From a virus: a DNA stretch of 38,414 bases. The notes under the pieces are model-generated. The model did not search any database, had not been told where the DNA came from, and saw nothing but the letters and a program-made list of their open reading frames with translations. The translations under genes and the position numbers were made by a program. Where the stretch lies: positions 1 to 38,414 of IMG/VR virus record IMGVR_UViG_3300025942_000014; one strand, given 5' to 3'. This document shows, one piece after another, positions 27,285 through 35,324 of the stretch; the stretch's first letter is position 1, and the number at the start of each line of letters is the position of its first letter.

Positions 27285-28727
27285 ATGAACGTCCGCGCCA
27301 TCGCGGAGCTGCGAGCCGAGCGGGCGCGGCTCAAGTTCACGCCCGAGGCGTTATGCGGAGAGAACCCCAAACAATTCGCCTTCGTCACCTCGAGGGCGAA
27401 GCGTCTGGTAGCCCGCTGCTCGCGGCGCGGCGGCAAGACCACCAGCGTCGACGACCGGATGCTTCTGCTCGCCCAGGAGCCGCCGTTTATCCCGCAGCTC
27501 TACTGCACGATGACCCGGCGCAACGCCAAGGACATCGTCTGGAACGACCTGCTGCGGGCCAATTACGAGCACGGGCTGGGGGGTATCCCGAATCATGGCG
27601 ACCTGATTCTCAAGATGCCGAAGGGCGCGGACATCGTCCTGGCCGGCGCCAACAACGAGCGCGAGATCGCCAAGATCCGTGGCAAGCGGTACAAGGGCGT
27701 CAACATCGACGAGGCCCAGAGCATCCCCGAGCGGGTGCTAAAGCCGCTGATCGACGACATCGTTGGCCCCACGCTGCTGGACTACGACGGCTACCTGGCG
27801 CTGACCGGCACGCCGGGCCCGGTGCTGGGCGGGACCTTTTACGAGGCTGACCAGGGCACCAAGGCGGGCAAGTGGGAGCGCCATCACTGGACGCTCGTCG
27901 ACAATGTTTACCTGCCAGTTCGCCGGCAAGGTGCCTCCGTGGAATCCATCCTGGCGAAGATCCGGGAAGAGCACGGGTGGGACGCCTTCAACCCGACGTA
28001 TCGACGCGAGTACCTGGGCGAATGGGTGCGCGACGATGACGCCCTGGCACTGCACTACGACCCGCTCCGCAATGCCTGCGACTTCGAGGACGCCCCGCGA
28101 GCCGGCTGGGTCTACGTCATCGCGTTCGACATTGGGTTCGAGGACGCCGACGCGATCGCGGTGCTCGGCTGGGCGCCTGGCGAGCGGGTGTTGCGGCTGG
28201 TCAAGGAGACCGTCGTCCGTCGACAGGGCATCTCGGAGTTGGGCGCGCAGCTGCTGGCACAGGTCGATCGCTACAAGCCGATGAAGATCGTTGGCGACCT
28301 GGGCGCCCTCGGGAAGAAGATCGCCGAGGAGCTGCGCCGCCGATGGGGCCTCAACATCGAGCCCGCCGAGAAGACCCGCAAGGCTGAGCACCTGACCCTA
28401 CTCGACGACGCGCTCCGCACCGGTGCCTTTCTCGCGCCCCCAGTCAGCCAGTTTGCCGAGGACTGCGCGCACATGCAGTGGGATCCGGCAGCGAAGGCCA
28501 AGGGCAAGCTTGAGCTGACCGATTCGTACCACTCGGACATTGGCGACGCCGTGCTCTACGGCTACCGTGTGGCGTTCCACTGGGCCGAGCGCAAGCCCGA
28601 GCCGCCCAAGACCGAGCTGCAGCGCCTCGACGACTGGGAGCGTGCCGAAGGACGCCGCATCGAGGCCGAGCAGCGACGGGGCTGGCTGGACGACACCGAC
28701 GACGCGGGGTGGAACACGCCCGACTGA
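27285..28727 (+). CDS. terL: Terminase large subunit (480 aa)
   Basis: The ATPase domain has a Walker A variant CSRRGGKT (45-52), the Walker B VNIDEA (139-144) and a coupling motif LTGTPG (173-178). The RNase H-like nuclease domain shows its acidic residues in AFDIGFEDADA (D282), VGDLGALGK (D338) and SDIGDAVLYGY (D418, D421). It cuts concatemeric DNA and drives it into the prohead through the portal encoded downstream. Length is normal. The start is ATG at 27285, 3 bp after the upstream stop. Its stop is followed by the palindrome/class A composite. Confidence 0.9.
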   Translation: MNVRAIAELRAERARLKFTPEALCGENPKQFAFVTSRAKRLVARCSRRGGKTTSVDDRMLLLAQEPPFIPQLYCTMTRRNAKDIVWNDLLRANYEHGLGGIPNHGDLILKMPKGADIVLAGANNEREIAKIRGKRYKGVNIDEAQSIPERVLKPLIDDIVGPTLLDYDGYLALTGTPGPVLGGTFYEADQGTKAGKWERHHWTLVDNVYLPVRRQGASVESILAKIREEHGWDAFNPTYRREYLGEWVRDDDALALHYDPLRNACDFEDAPRAGWVYVIAFDIGFEDADAIAVLGWAPGERVLRLVKETVVRRQGISELGAQLLAQVDRYKPMKIVGDLGALGKKIAEELRRRWGLNIEPAEKTRKAEHLTLLDDALRTGAFLAPPVSQFAEDCAHMQWDPAAKAKGKLELTDSYHSDIGDAVLYGYRVAFHWAERKPEPPKTELQRLDDWERAEGRRIEAEQRRGWLDDTDDAGWNTPD

Positions 28728-28733
28728 GTTCCT

Positions 28734-28786
28734 GGACGCCGTGTCCGGTAATTCGCCGCGTCAACCTGGAACGGGCGTGCCGGTTC
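28734..28786 (+). promoter_or_regulatory. Second composite late control element: palindrome plus class A element
   Basis: GGACGCCGTGTCC (28734-28746), GGTAATTCGCCGCG (28747-28760) and the class A element TGGAACGGGCGTGCCGGTTC (28767-28786) precede the ATG at 28787. The palindrome starts 53 bp before the start codon, as at 3902. The centre is the reverse complement of the 13952 copy. Confidence 0.65.
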
Positions 28787-29011
28787 ATGAAGCCAGGCGA
28801 TACCGTGAAGCTGAAGTCCGGAGGGCCGTCGATGACGGTGATGAACCTGAAGCAACCGGCCGCCGCGAGTCCAGCCTATGCGCAACTGCAGGCCGTGTAT
28901 GCCGGCGTCGCGCCGTCTGGGCCCGCGTTCGAGCGGCCGGCCCTGTGCGTCTGGTTCGACGGTGCCATGCACCGTGAGTACTTCGAGGAAGCGGCGCTGG
29001 TCGTTGAGTAG
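28787..29011 (+). CDS. DUF2158/YodC-like small protein (74 aa)
   Basis: The N-terminus MKPGDTVKLKSGGPSMTVMN matches the DUF2158 (YodC) pattern 'GDxVxLKSGGPxMTV'; CVWFDGAMHREYFEEAAL follows as in the family. These short beta proteins are of unknown function and occur in bacteria and phages. It lies between terminase and portal. The ATG is fixed by the class A element. Confidence 0.75.
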   Translation: MKPGDTVKLKSGGPSMTVMNLKQPAAASPAYAQLQAVYAGVAPSGPAFERPALCVWFDGAMHREYFEEAALVVE

Positions 29012-29030
29012 GTAACAGCCGTGCCTTGGT
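29011..29030 (+). promoter_or_regulatory. Class A element before gene at 29031
   Basis: GGTAACAGCCGTGCCTTGGT abuts the GTG at 29031 and its first base is the last base of the preceding stop codon. The whole intergenic gap is the element. Confidence 0.65.
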
Positions 29031-29225
29031 GTGCTCAAGACGGCTGAACTGACCGAGATGCTGCGCGCGATGCGGGCTGAAGGCGTCGCGCGCTTCTCGC
29101 TTCACCCCGACGGCACACCAAACGAGGTGGTGCTGGGCCCGCTCCCAGCGACCATGCCGCCGATGGCCGGCAAGCAGGCCGAGAGCGACGAAGATCTGCT
29201 GTTCGCGCACGAGGGCAGCCAGTGA
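29031..29225 (+). CDS. Small hypothetical protein before portal (64 aa)
   Basis: LKTAELTEMLRAMRAEGVAR and FSLHPDGTPNEVVLGP, ending in an acidic stretch (AESDEDLLFAHEG). This form is frequent just upstream of portal genes in phages. GTG start set by the class A element; the stop overlaps the portal start (GTGA). Function unknown. Confidence 0.5.
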   Translation: MLKTAELTEMLRAMRAEGVARFSLHPDGTPNEVVLGPLPATMPPMAGKQAESDEDLLFAHEGSQ

Positions 29226-31228
29226 CCCGCGAGCCGAGCACGCTCCCGCGCAGCCACGTGTCGGGCAGCAGCAATCCCGACGTCGTAAAGGTGTCGGCGC
29301 GCTGGTGGAAGGCCCCCGACGACGACGACCTGGCGAAAAGCGCGGTTGCCGCAGCGAAGGCCATCGAGGCAAGCGGCCAGCAGCAGGCCCGCGAGAAGCA
29401 GTGGCTGCTGCAGGCGCGGCTCTACGCCAATGCGCCGGTGACGTCGCTCTACAAGATGGGCGTGCGACAGGTGTCGCTCGGGTCGAAGCGCAGCGACGAG
29501 GCGCCCAGCAACCGCGTGAACTACAACGTGGTGCAGAGCTGCGTCGACACCGCGTCGGCCAAGATCGCGAAGAACAAGACGCGCGCCCTCTTCCTGACGT
29601 CAGGGGGCAATTACGACCAGCAGACACGGGCGAAGGGCCTCACCAAGTATTGCGACGGCTGGGCCGCCAGCGTCGGCCTGTACGAGCTGGGGCAGCAGTG
29701 CTTCCAGGACGCGGGTTGGGCGGACGCGGGTATCGCGTACACCTACGAGGACTACGACAGCGGCCAGGTGATGTCCGAGCGGGTGTTGCCGCACGAGCTG
29801 CTGATCGACGACACGGACGCGCTGTACGGCACGCCCCGGGTGATGTTCCGACGGCGGCACGTTGCCAAGGACATCTTGCTCGAGCAGCCGTGGGCGAAGG
29901 GCGACGGCGAGAAGGCGAAGGGCATCCGCGCGCGCATCAACCAGGCGAACCCGGCCGATCCGCTGATGCTGAACGGCACGGCGACCGACCTGATCACGGT
30001 GTACGAGGGCTGGCACCTGCGCAGCGGCAAGAGCGCCACCGACGGGCTGCACGTCATCGTCTGCGACGGCGGGCTGTTGTTCAAAGAGGCGTGGGACTTC
30101 GATTGGTTCCCCTTCGATCTCTTCAAGTGGGGGACGCGGCCGACCGGCGTGTGGGGCCAGGCGATGGCCGAGCAGCTGATCGGCATCCAGATCGAGATCG
30201 GCCGCCTGCTGCGCACTATTCAGCGGTGCCAGCACCTGTGCAGCGTGCCGCGCATCCTGGTGGAGCTCGGGTCGGAGATCGTCGAGCAGCACCTATCGAA
30301 CGAGGTGGGCGCGATCATCAAGTACCGCGGCACCAAGCCAGAACTGTGGGTCGCCGCTGGCGTGCCGCCCGACCTGTTCGTGCAGCTCGATGCGCTGGTG
30401 AAGAAGGCGTACGAGCTGACCGGCATCTCCCAGATGTCCGCCAACAGCAAGAAGCCGGAAGGCCTCGACGCTGCGGTGGCGCTGCGCGAGATGCACGACA
30501 TCGAGAGCGAGCGATTCGTGATCATCGCCCAGCGTTTCGAGAAGTTCTACCTGTCGATCATGGAGAAGATGATCGCGCTGTCCCGCCGCATGTACGCCAA
30601 CAACGTCAAGCTGCGGGTCAAGGCGCCAGGCACCAAGCTGATCGAGTCGATCGACTTCGAGAGCGTCGACATGGAAGAGGACAAGTACATCCTGCGTGAC
30701 TACCCGACGTCCATCCTGCCGACGATGCCCAGCGCAAAGCTGCAGACGGTGCAGGAGCTGTACGGCTCGCAATTGCTCAGCGACCAGACGCCCGCCGCGG
30801 TGTGGGCGCGCAGCCTGCTCGACTTCCCGGACCTCGAAAGCTACCTGTCGATCGAGCAAGCCGGGCTGAACGACGTGCAGCGACTGATCTCGGGCATCAC
30901 CGAGCACGGCGAGTACGACCCGCCCGACGAGTACATCAGCCGCGAGATGGCGATCACCCTCGGCCACAACGCCCTGCTGAAGGCGCGCGCGGACAAGTTG
31001 CCCGAAGCGCGCATCGAATTGCTGCGGCGGTTCATCCAGGAAGCGATGGACCTGCCCACGCCGGGCGGCCCGCAAGCGCAGGGGCCGATGGTGCCTCCCG
31101 TCCTGCCAGGTGCGCCGCCGATGCCTCCTGGCGCCGGACCGATCCCGCCCGGGGGCGTACCGACGACGCCCGGGCCGATGATTCCCGCGGTCCCGTCGGC
31201 CGTGTCGGCGATCCCGGCCGCGGCTTGA
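29222..31228 (+). CDS. Portal protein (668 aa)
   Basis: A large helical protein with features of podovirus portals: NRVNYNVVQSCVDTASAKIA (about 95-114, the conserved core after the clip), DFDWFPFDLFKWGTRPTGVWG (about 280-300), and then ELTGISQMSANSKKPEGLDA followed by VALREMHDIESERFVIIAQR (about 398-440). The C-terminus is a Pro/Gly-rich tail. It forms the dodecameric ring through which DNA enters and leaves. GTG start overlapping the previous stop (GTGA). Size, position after terminase and sequence pattern agree. Confidence 0.8.
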   Translation: MTREPSTLPRSHVSGSSNPDVVKVSARWWKAPDDDDLAKSAVAAAKAIEASGQQQAREKQWLLQARLYANAPVTSLYKMGVRQVSLGSKRSDEAPSNRVNYNVVQSCVDTASAKIAKNKTRALFLTSGGNYDQQTRAKGLTKYCDGWAASVGLYELGQQCFQDAGWADAGIAYTYEDYDSGQVMSERVLPHELLIDDTDALYGTPRVMFRRRHVAKDILLEQPWAKGDGEKAKGIRARINQANPADPLMLNGTATDLITVYEGWHLRSGKSATDGLHVIVCDGGLLFKEAWDFDWFPFDLFKWGTRPTGVWGQAMAEQLIGIQIEIGRLLRTIQRCQHLCSVPRILVELGSEIVEQHLSNEVGAIIKYRGTKPELWVAAGVPPDLFVQLDALVKKAYELTGISQMSANSKKPEGLDAAVALREMHDIESERFVIIAQRFEKFYLSIMEKMIALSRRMYANNVKLRVKAPGTKLIESIDFESVDMEEDKYILRDYPTSILPTMPSAKLQTVQELYGSQLLSDQTPAAVWARSLLDFPDLESYLSIEQAGLNDVQRLISGITEHGEYDPPDEYISREMAITLGHNALLKARADKLPEARIELLRRFIQEAMDLPTPGGPQAQGPMVPPVLPGAPPMPPGAGPIPPGGVPTTPGPMIPAVPSAVSAIPAAA

Positions 31229-31247
31229 GAAACGCTCGTGCCGTTGC
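31228..31247 (+). promoter_or_regulatory. Class A element before gene at 31248
   Basis: AGAAACGCTCGTGCCGTTGC abuts the ATG at 31248 and begins at the last base of the portal stop codon. It differs from the copy at 862 by only two bases. Confidence 0.7.
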
Positions 31248-31646
31248 ATGGCACTCACGATCAGCACCGCGTCGAAGAACCTCGGGCTCAACGCGCAGCT
31301 CGATGTTCTGAATAGCGGCTTTCTGCGTATCTACTCAGGCACGCGCCCGGCCACGCCCGATACGGCGCTGTCGGGCAACACGCTGCTGGCCGAGCTGACA
31401 TTCGGGGCGACCGCGTTCGCGGCTGCAACGGGCGGGACGAAGACGGCTAACGCGATCGGAAGCGACACCAGCGCCGACGCGACCGGCACGGCGACGTTCT
31501 TTCGAGCCTTCAAGAGTGACGGCACGACCGCCGTCGTCGACGGAACGGTGGGGACTTCGGGAACCGACGCGATCATCAACTCGACGTCCATCGTCTCGGC
31601 GACGACCGTCGCTTGCACGAGCATGGTGATCACAGCGGGCGGGTAA
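31248..31646 (+). CDS. Small virion protein (132 aa)
   Basis: Starts ALTISTASKNLGLNAQLDVL and continues SGFLRIYSGTRPATPDTALS. The 'IYSGxxPxxPDxAxxxxxLLAxLxFG' pattern is seen in small structural proteins encoded near portal and capsid genes of many phages. Thr/Ala-rich beta strands follow. ATG is fixed by the class A element. Confidence 0.6.
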   Translation: MALTISTASKNLGLNAQLDVLNSGFLRIYSGTRPATPDTALSGNTLLAELTFGATAFAAATGGTKTANAIGSDTSADATGTATFFRAFKSDGTTAVVDGTVGTSGTDAIINSTSIVSATTVACTSMVITAGG

Positions 31647-31648
31647 CA

Positions 31649-31906
31649 ATGGACGGCACGGCGAGCTATCGGCTGGCGTGGCTGAGGTCGCGAGTCGCAA
31701 ATACCGACGCGGATATCGCTGACTTCTGCGGCCTCACGCCTGCTCGCTTCGCCCTGCTTCTGGCGAGCGTCGCGACGGCGACCCCTGCCGAGACGACGCT
31801 GATTACTGGCGCCATCGAAATCGCGACGCCGCCTGGGCCTGAGATACCCCCCCGCGTGCTGCCGCCCAAGCCGTCTGCGCCAATGGGCGCGACGCAGGGG
31901 CGGTAG
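31649..31906 (+). CDS. Small hypothetical protein (85 aa)
   Basis: MDGTASYRLAWLRSRVANTD, then DIADFCGLTPARFALLLASV and a Pro-rich tail. Begins 2 bp after the previous stop and its stop overlaps the next GTG (TAGTG). A short alpha-helical linker or chaperone for tail proteins is possible; no family recognised. Confidence 0.45.
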   Translation: MDGTASYRLAWLRSRVANTDADIADFCGLTPARFALLLASVATATPAETTLITGAIEIATPPGPEIPPRVLPPKPSAPMGATQGR

Positions 31907-33195
31907 TGGCGGCGACCGTAGCAGGCAGCGGGTCGACCGACGGGACCGGCAGCGCGAACACCATCGCGACGACGGTCACCGGCGTCAACGTCGGCGACTA
32001 CCTCCACGTCTTCTGCACATGGGACGACGGATCCAACAACCTCACGCTGACGTGCGCCGACACGGGGGGCAGCACGTATTCCGCGATGCAGGATACGATC
32101 GGCACCACGCAACGGTGCTGTCAGTTCGGGGCGACCGGCGCCGTGGCGTCGACGTCCGGTGGCAGCGTCACCGTAACCGTGTCGATATTCGACACTCCCG
32201 GCACTACGCCCACCTCGACCGGAACGCGCGGCATCGCGGTCGACATCATTCGCGGTTCATCTGGGTGGCAGAGCGGCGCCGGGGCGCACAAGGGTCAGCA
32301 GCAGAACGGCCCTGGAACCGGGACGGATGCAATCACCACGCCGTCCGCGACGCCTTCAGCTAACCCTGGCGTCGCCGTCTCAATTTGCAGCAGCTCGAAC
32401 TCCGTCGTGGGCAATGCTGGCACCGGATGGACCGACCAGGCCAACGCGTGGGCGGCGACCAAGCCCGCCAACCTTGAGAACAAGGCATTCTCGTCCGGGA
32501 GCGCGCTCGCTGCGACGTATACGGCGGATTCGGGTGGGGGCGGCGCGAACTATCGGACATTGATCGCGCTCTACACGGAGTCGTCCGGCAGCGGAAACAC
32601 TCTCGACGTCGCTGCCACGGTGTCGGTTGCTACGTGCGCTGCCACGCTGGCCAGCACCGACAATCTTTCTGTCGCGGCAACCGTCCCTGCTGCAACGATG
32701 GCGGCGGCGCTCATATCGCCAGACTACGTCATCACGGTAGCCGCGACCGTTCCGGAGCCGACGTGCTCGGCGTCGCTGGCCAGCGCGGACAACCTGGCCG
32801 TTGCAGCTACGATTCCGGTCGCTACCTCGGCCATCGCGCTAGGCAGCACCGACGTCCTGGCCGTCGCGGGGTCCGTTCCGGTGGCAGCGATGGCCGCCAA
32901 CATGACGGCGGGCACGAACAACGTCGCGGTCGATGCGGTCGTCCCGGTTTCGACGTGCGCCGCAACGCTGGCCAGCGCGGACGCCTTTGGTGTCGTCGCG
33001 ACCGTCCCTGGGCCGACCATGACCGCAGCTTTGGCGGCTGACCTGGTCATGGTTGTCGCAGCGATATCGCCCGCCCCGACGATGGTAACGGTCTTGACGA
33101 TTCCGACGGAAACGCCCGTGGTCGCTTCGCCCTGGGCGAAGCTGATGAAGCCCCGCTATGCACGCTGGGCTCGCCGTCGCGACGGCATCACCTAG
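31906..33195 (+). CDS. Repeat-containing tail protein (429 aa)
   Basis: The N-terminal 215 residues look like a beta-jelly domain (NVGDYLHVFCTWDDGSNNLT and GTRGIAVDIIRGSSG). From about residue 228 to 395 seven copies of a roughly 25-residue unit recur, built on VAATVPxxTxxAxLxSxD (for example LSVAATVPAATMAAALIS, LAVAATIPVATSAIALGS, VAVDAVVPVSTCAATLAS). It ends in a basic C-terminus. The GTG overlaps the previous stop. Its place between portal-proximal and capsid genes and its repeats suggest a tail or fibre role. Confidence 0.55.
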   Translation: MAATVAGSGSTDGTGSANTIATTVTGVNVGDYLHVFCTWDDGSNNLTLTCADTGGSTYSAMQDTIGTTQRCCQFGATGAVASTSGGSVTVTVSIFDTPGTTPTSTGTRGIAVDIIRGSSGWQSGAGAHKGQQQNGPGTGTDAITTPSATPSANPGVAVSICSSSNSVVGNAGTGWTDQANAWAATKPANLENKAFSSGSALAATYTADSGGGGANYRTLIALYTESSGSGNTLDVAATVSVATCAATLASTDNLSVAATVPAATMAAALISPDYVITVAATVPEPTCSASLASADNLAVAATIPVATSAIALGSTDVLAVAGSVPVAAMAANMTAGTNNVAVDAVVPVSTCAATLASADAFGVVATVPGPTMTAALAADLVMVVAAISPAPTMVTVLTIPTETPVVASPWAKLMKPRYARWARRRDGIT

Positions 33196-33213
33196 AAACG
33201 TCCGTGCCGCTGC
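33194..33213 (+). promoter_or_regulatory. Class A element before gene at 33214
   Basis: AGAAACGTCCGTGCCGCTGC abuts the ATG at 33214 and starts inside the preceding stop codon TAG. Confidence 0.7.
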
Positions 33214-34392
33214 ATGGAGCGAATCTCGCAACTAGAACCGATAGGCGCCGAAGGCACCGTGCTCACGTCGAACGGCGCCGGTCGAGCGGCTGTCTGGATG
33301 GGCCCGGCGTACCTCGGCAACTGCGGAATGCGCACGTACGTCCCCGGCAGCGCGGGCGGGACGCTGCTGAACATGATGAGCAAGTCGGTTCATCAGGTGG
33401 CAGACGACGTGGCGGCGGTGCAGTTCGCGATCCCGAACTGGCAAGGGACAAGCGAGGCGGGCCCCGGGGCCGCATCTACGGTCACCGCTACCGTGGAATT
33501 CGAGACGGGCCGCCGGTGGCGGCTTACCCTCGCGGGGGCAACGTCCATGTCAATTCCAGACGGCGGCATGATCTGGACCGATCCGCTTCCCTGGGTTATC
33601 CCGCGCGGGCAACGCTTCAACGTCTACTTGTATCGAACGAACGCCGTCGGGTGTGTGTACACGCCGAACGTGCAGGACCACGGCCTGGGGGAGCTGATCG
33701 AGTACAACGTTGGCGTCGACAAGACGGCATCCGGCACGATCGATCCAACGCAGACTGCGCCATGGGCTGGCCCGTGTGGAATCCGGGGCCTGATGACCCG
33801 CCCGAGCGTCTGCTTAATGGGCGACTCGATCGTGACAGGCGAGACCGACACCAGCGATGGCAGCGGCGGGCTGTCGTACGCGCGCGTCCTTCAGAACGCT
33901 GGCATCGCATGGCAAAACCTCGGAATCGGCGGCACTGGAGCGAACGGCTTCCTGTCCGGCGGTCACACTCATCGGGTGGCCCTGGCGTCATTGTGCTCGC
34001 ACCTGATCCAGGAGTACGGGACCAACGACCTGGCTCTTGGCGATACGCAGATGCGCGCCGATCTGAACTCGATAAACGCGCTCATGCCAGCCGCGCAGAA
34101 GAAGTTCCTGACAACGATTACGCCACGGACAACCGGCAGTTGGGCCGACTTGGCCGGCCAGGTGGCCATCGCTCAGCAGGGCGTCATCGACAGCAACAAC
34201 GCATGGCGCCTGACGGTGCCGACCGGGTTCACGGGCTGTTTCGACGTGGCCAACGTCCTGAAGTACCCGGGCACCAGTAAGTGGAAGTTTCCCGGGTACA
34301 CCGCGGACGGTTTGCACCCGAGCGCGACCGCGTACGCAGCGATCGTGAGCAGCGGGATCATCACGCCGTCGAGCTTCTTCCCGTCGTCATAG
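33214..34392 (+). CDS. SGNH-hydrolase-containing virion protein (392 aa)
   Basis: The N-terminal half is beta-rich (about 1-190). The C-terminal half has all four SGNH/GDSL blocks: LMGDS (S205), NLGIGG (G239 region), YGTND (269-273) and DGLHPS (D365, H368). Such domains deacetylate or de-esterify surface polysaccharide, and phages use them on tail fibres or spikes to reach the host envelope. The first residues MERISQLEPI and the domain order support a virion protein with an enzymatic tip. ATG is fixed by the class A element. Confidence 0.8.
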   Translation: MERISQLEPIGAEGTVLTSNGAGRAAVWMGPAYLGNCGMRTYVPGSAGGTLLNMMSKSVHQVADDVAAVQFAIPNWQGTSEAGPGAASTVTATVEFETGRRWRLTLAGATSMSIPDGGMIWTDPLPWVIPRGQRFNVYLYRTNAVGCVYTPNVQDHGLGELIEYNVGVDKTASGTIDPTQTAPWAGPCGIRGLMTRPSVCLMGDSIVTGETDTSDGSGGLSYARVLQNAGIAWQNLGIGGTGANGFLSGGHTHRVALASLCSHLIQEYGTNDLALGDTQMRADLNSINALMPAAQKKFLTTITPRTTGSWADLAGQVAIAQQGVIDSNNAWRLTVPTGFTGCFDVANVLKYPGTSKWKFPGYTADGLHPSATAYAAIVSSGIITPSSFFPSS

Positions 34393-34404
34393 GGAGCCCG
34401 GAAT

Positions 34405-34424
34405 AGGAACACCCGTGCCGGTGC
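34405..34424 (+). promoter_or_regulatory. Class A element before the scaffold gene
   Basis: AGGAACACCCGTGCCGGTGC abuts the ATG at 34425; it lies 12 bp after the SGNH gene stop. Confidence 0.7.
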
Positions 34425-35309
34425 ATGAGCACCGAAGCGAGTACCTCCGCGGCCGCAGCGAGCGCGCCAATCCCCAGCAGCATCCCGAATTCATCGGCGC
34501 CTGTCGCCGTCCCGGCTCCCGCTGCGCCCGCCGTGGCGCCCGCGCCGGCTGAGCCCGTAGCGCCCACCGCCGCAACCCCTCCCGCCCCCGATCTGTCCCG
34601 AGGCTTCGCGTCGCTGGCGGCCGAAGAGCGACGGGTCCGCACCGAGCGCGAACGGACCAAGGCCGAAGCGCAGCAACTCGCCACGTTCACGCAGCAGCTG
34701 CACGCCGCGCGCGCCAACCCGCGCGAGGCCATGAAGCTCCTGGGCTTCACCGAGGACCAGGTGCTGGAAGCGCTGGCCGGCGGAACCCCCGCCGTGCCCG
34801 CCGTCGACGATCGTGTTGCTCGCATCGAGCAGACGCTGGCCGAGCGCGACCGCCAGGCCCAGGAAGCGTCCACGCGCGCCCAGGTCGCCGAGCAGGAGCG
34901 CCAGGCAGACGCGGTGATCGCGAGCTTCCGGAACGACGTCACCGCCAAGATCAAGGCGGCCGGCGAAAAGTACGGCCTGATCCAACTGCACGGCGCGGAG
35001 AGCGAAGTCACCGCGCGCATTGAGAAGCACCTGATCGAGAAGGGCGAGTTACGGCCGTTCGAGGCTGTAGCCGACGAACTCGAACAGGAATACGAGGCCA
35101 AAGCGAGAAAGGCCCTCGAACTACCCAAGCTGAAGATCGTCCCTCAGAGCGAGAACCCCCGGTCCCAGAGCGAGCAGCGGACCAGCACCACGACCACGCT
35201 CACCAACCGCGGCACCACGGCGCCGGCTGCGAATTCGCTGCCCCCGTTGCCGCTCGACCCAGACGCGCGCACGGCGGAACTCCTCCGTCGCCGCGGCCTG
35301 GCGTCCTGA
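34425..35309 (+). CDS. Scaffolding protein (294 aa)
   Basis: An Ala/Pro/Ser-rich N-terminal third (about 1-65) is followed by a long charged helix (about 68-175: AAEERRVRTERERTKAEAQQ and further LAERDRQAQEASTRAQVAEQE) and a basic, Pro-rich end with RTAELLRRRG. Size, Ala/Glu/Arg composition and position directly before the major capsid gene are those of phage scaffolding proteins, which guide capsid assembly and are later lost. ATG is fixed by the class A element. Confidence 0.8.
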   Translation: MSTEASTSAAAASAPIPSSIPNSSAPVAVPAPAAPAVAPAPAEPVAPTAATPPAPDLSRGFASLAAEERRVRTERERTKAEAQQLATFTQQLHAARANPREAMKLLGFTEDQVLEALAGGTPAVPAVDDRVARIEQTLAERDRQAQEASTRAQVAEQERQADAVIASFRNDVTAKIKAAGEKYGLIQLHGAESEVTARIEKHLIEKGELRPFEAVADELEQEYEAKARKALELPKLKIVPQSENPRSQSEQRTSTTTTLTNRGTTAPAANSLPPLPLDPDARTAELLRRRGLAS

Positions 35310-35324
35310 CCGGAGGGATGACCC

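Noticed and set aside
862-34424. Class A element as a sigma-54 or ECF sigma promoter
   Set aside because: The sigma-54 GG-N10-GC spacing is not met on either strand, and GGAAC and CGT are only a few bases apart, not about 16. The fixed distance to start codons also does not fit.
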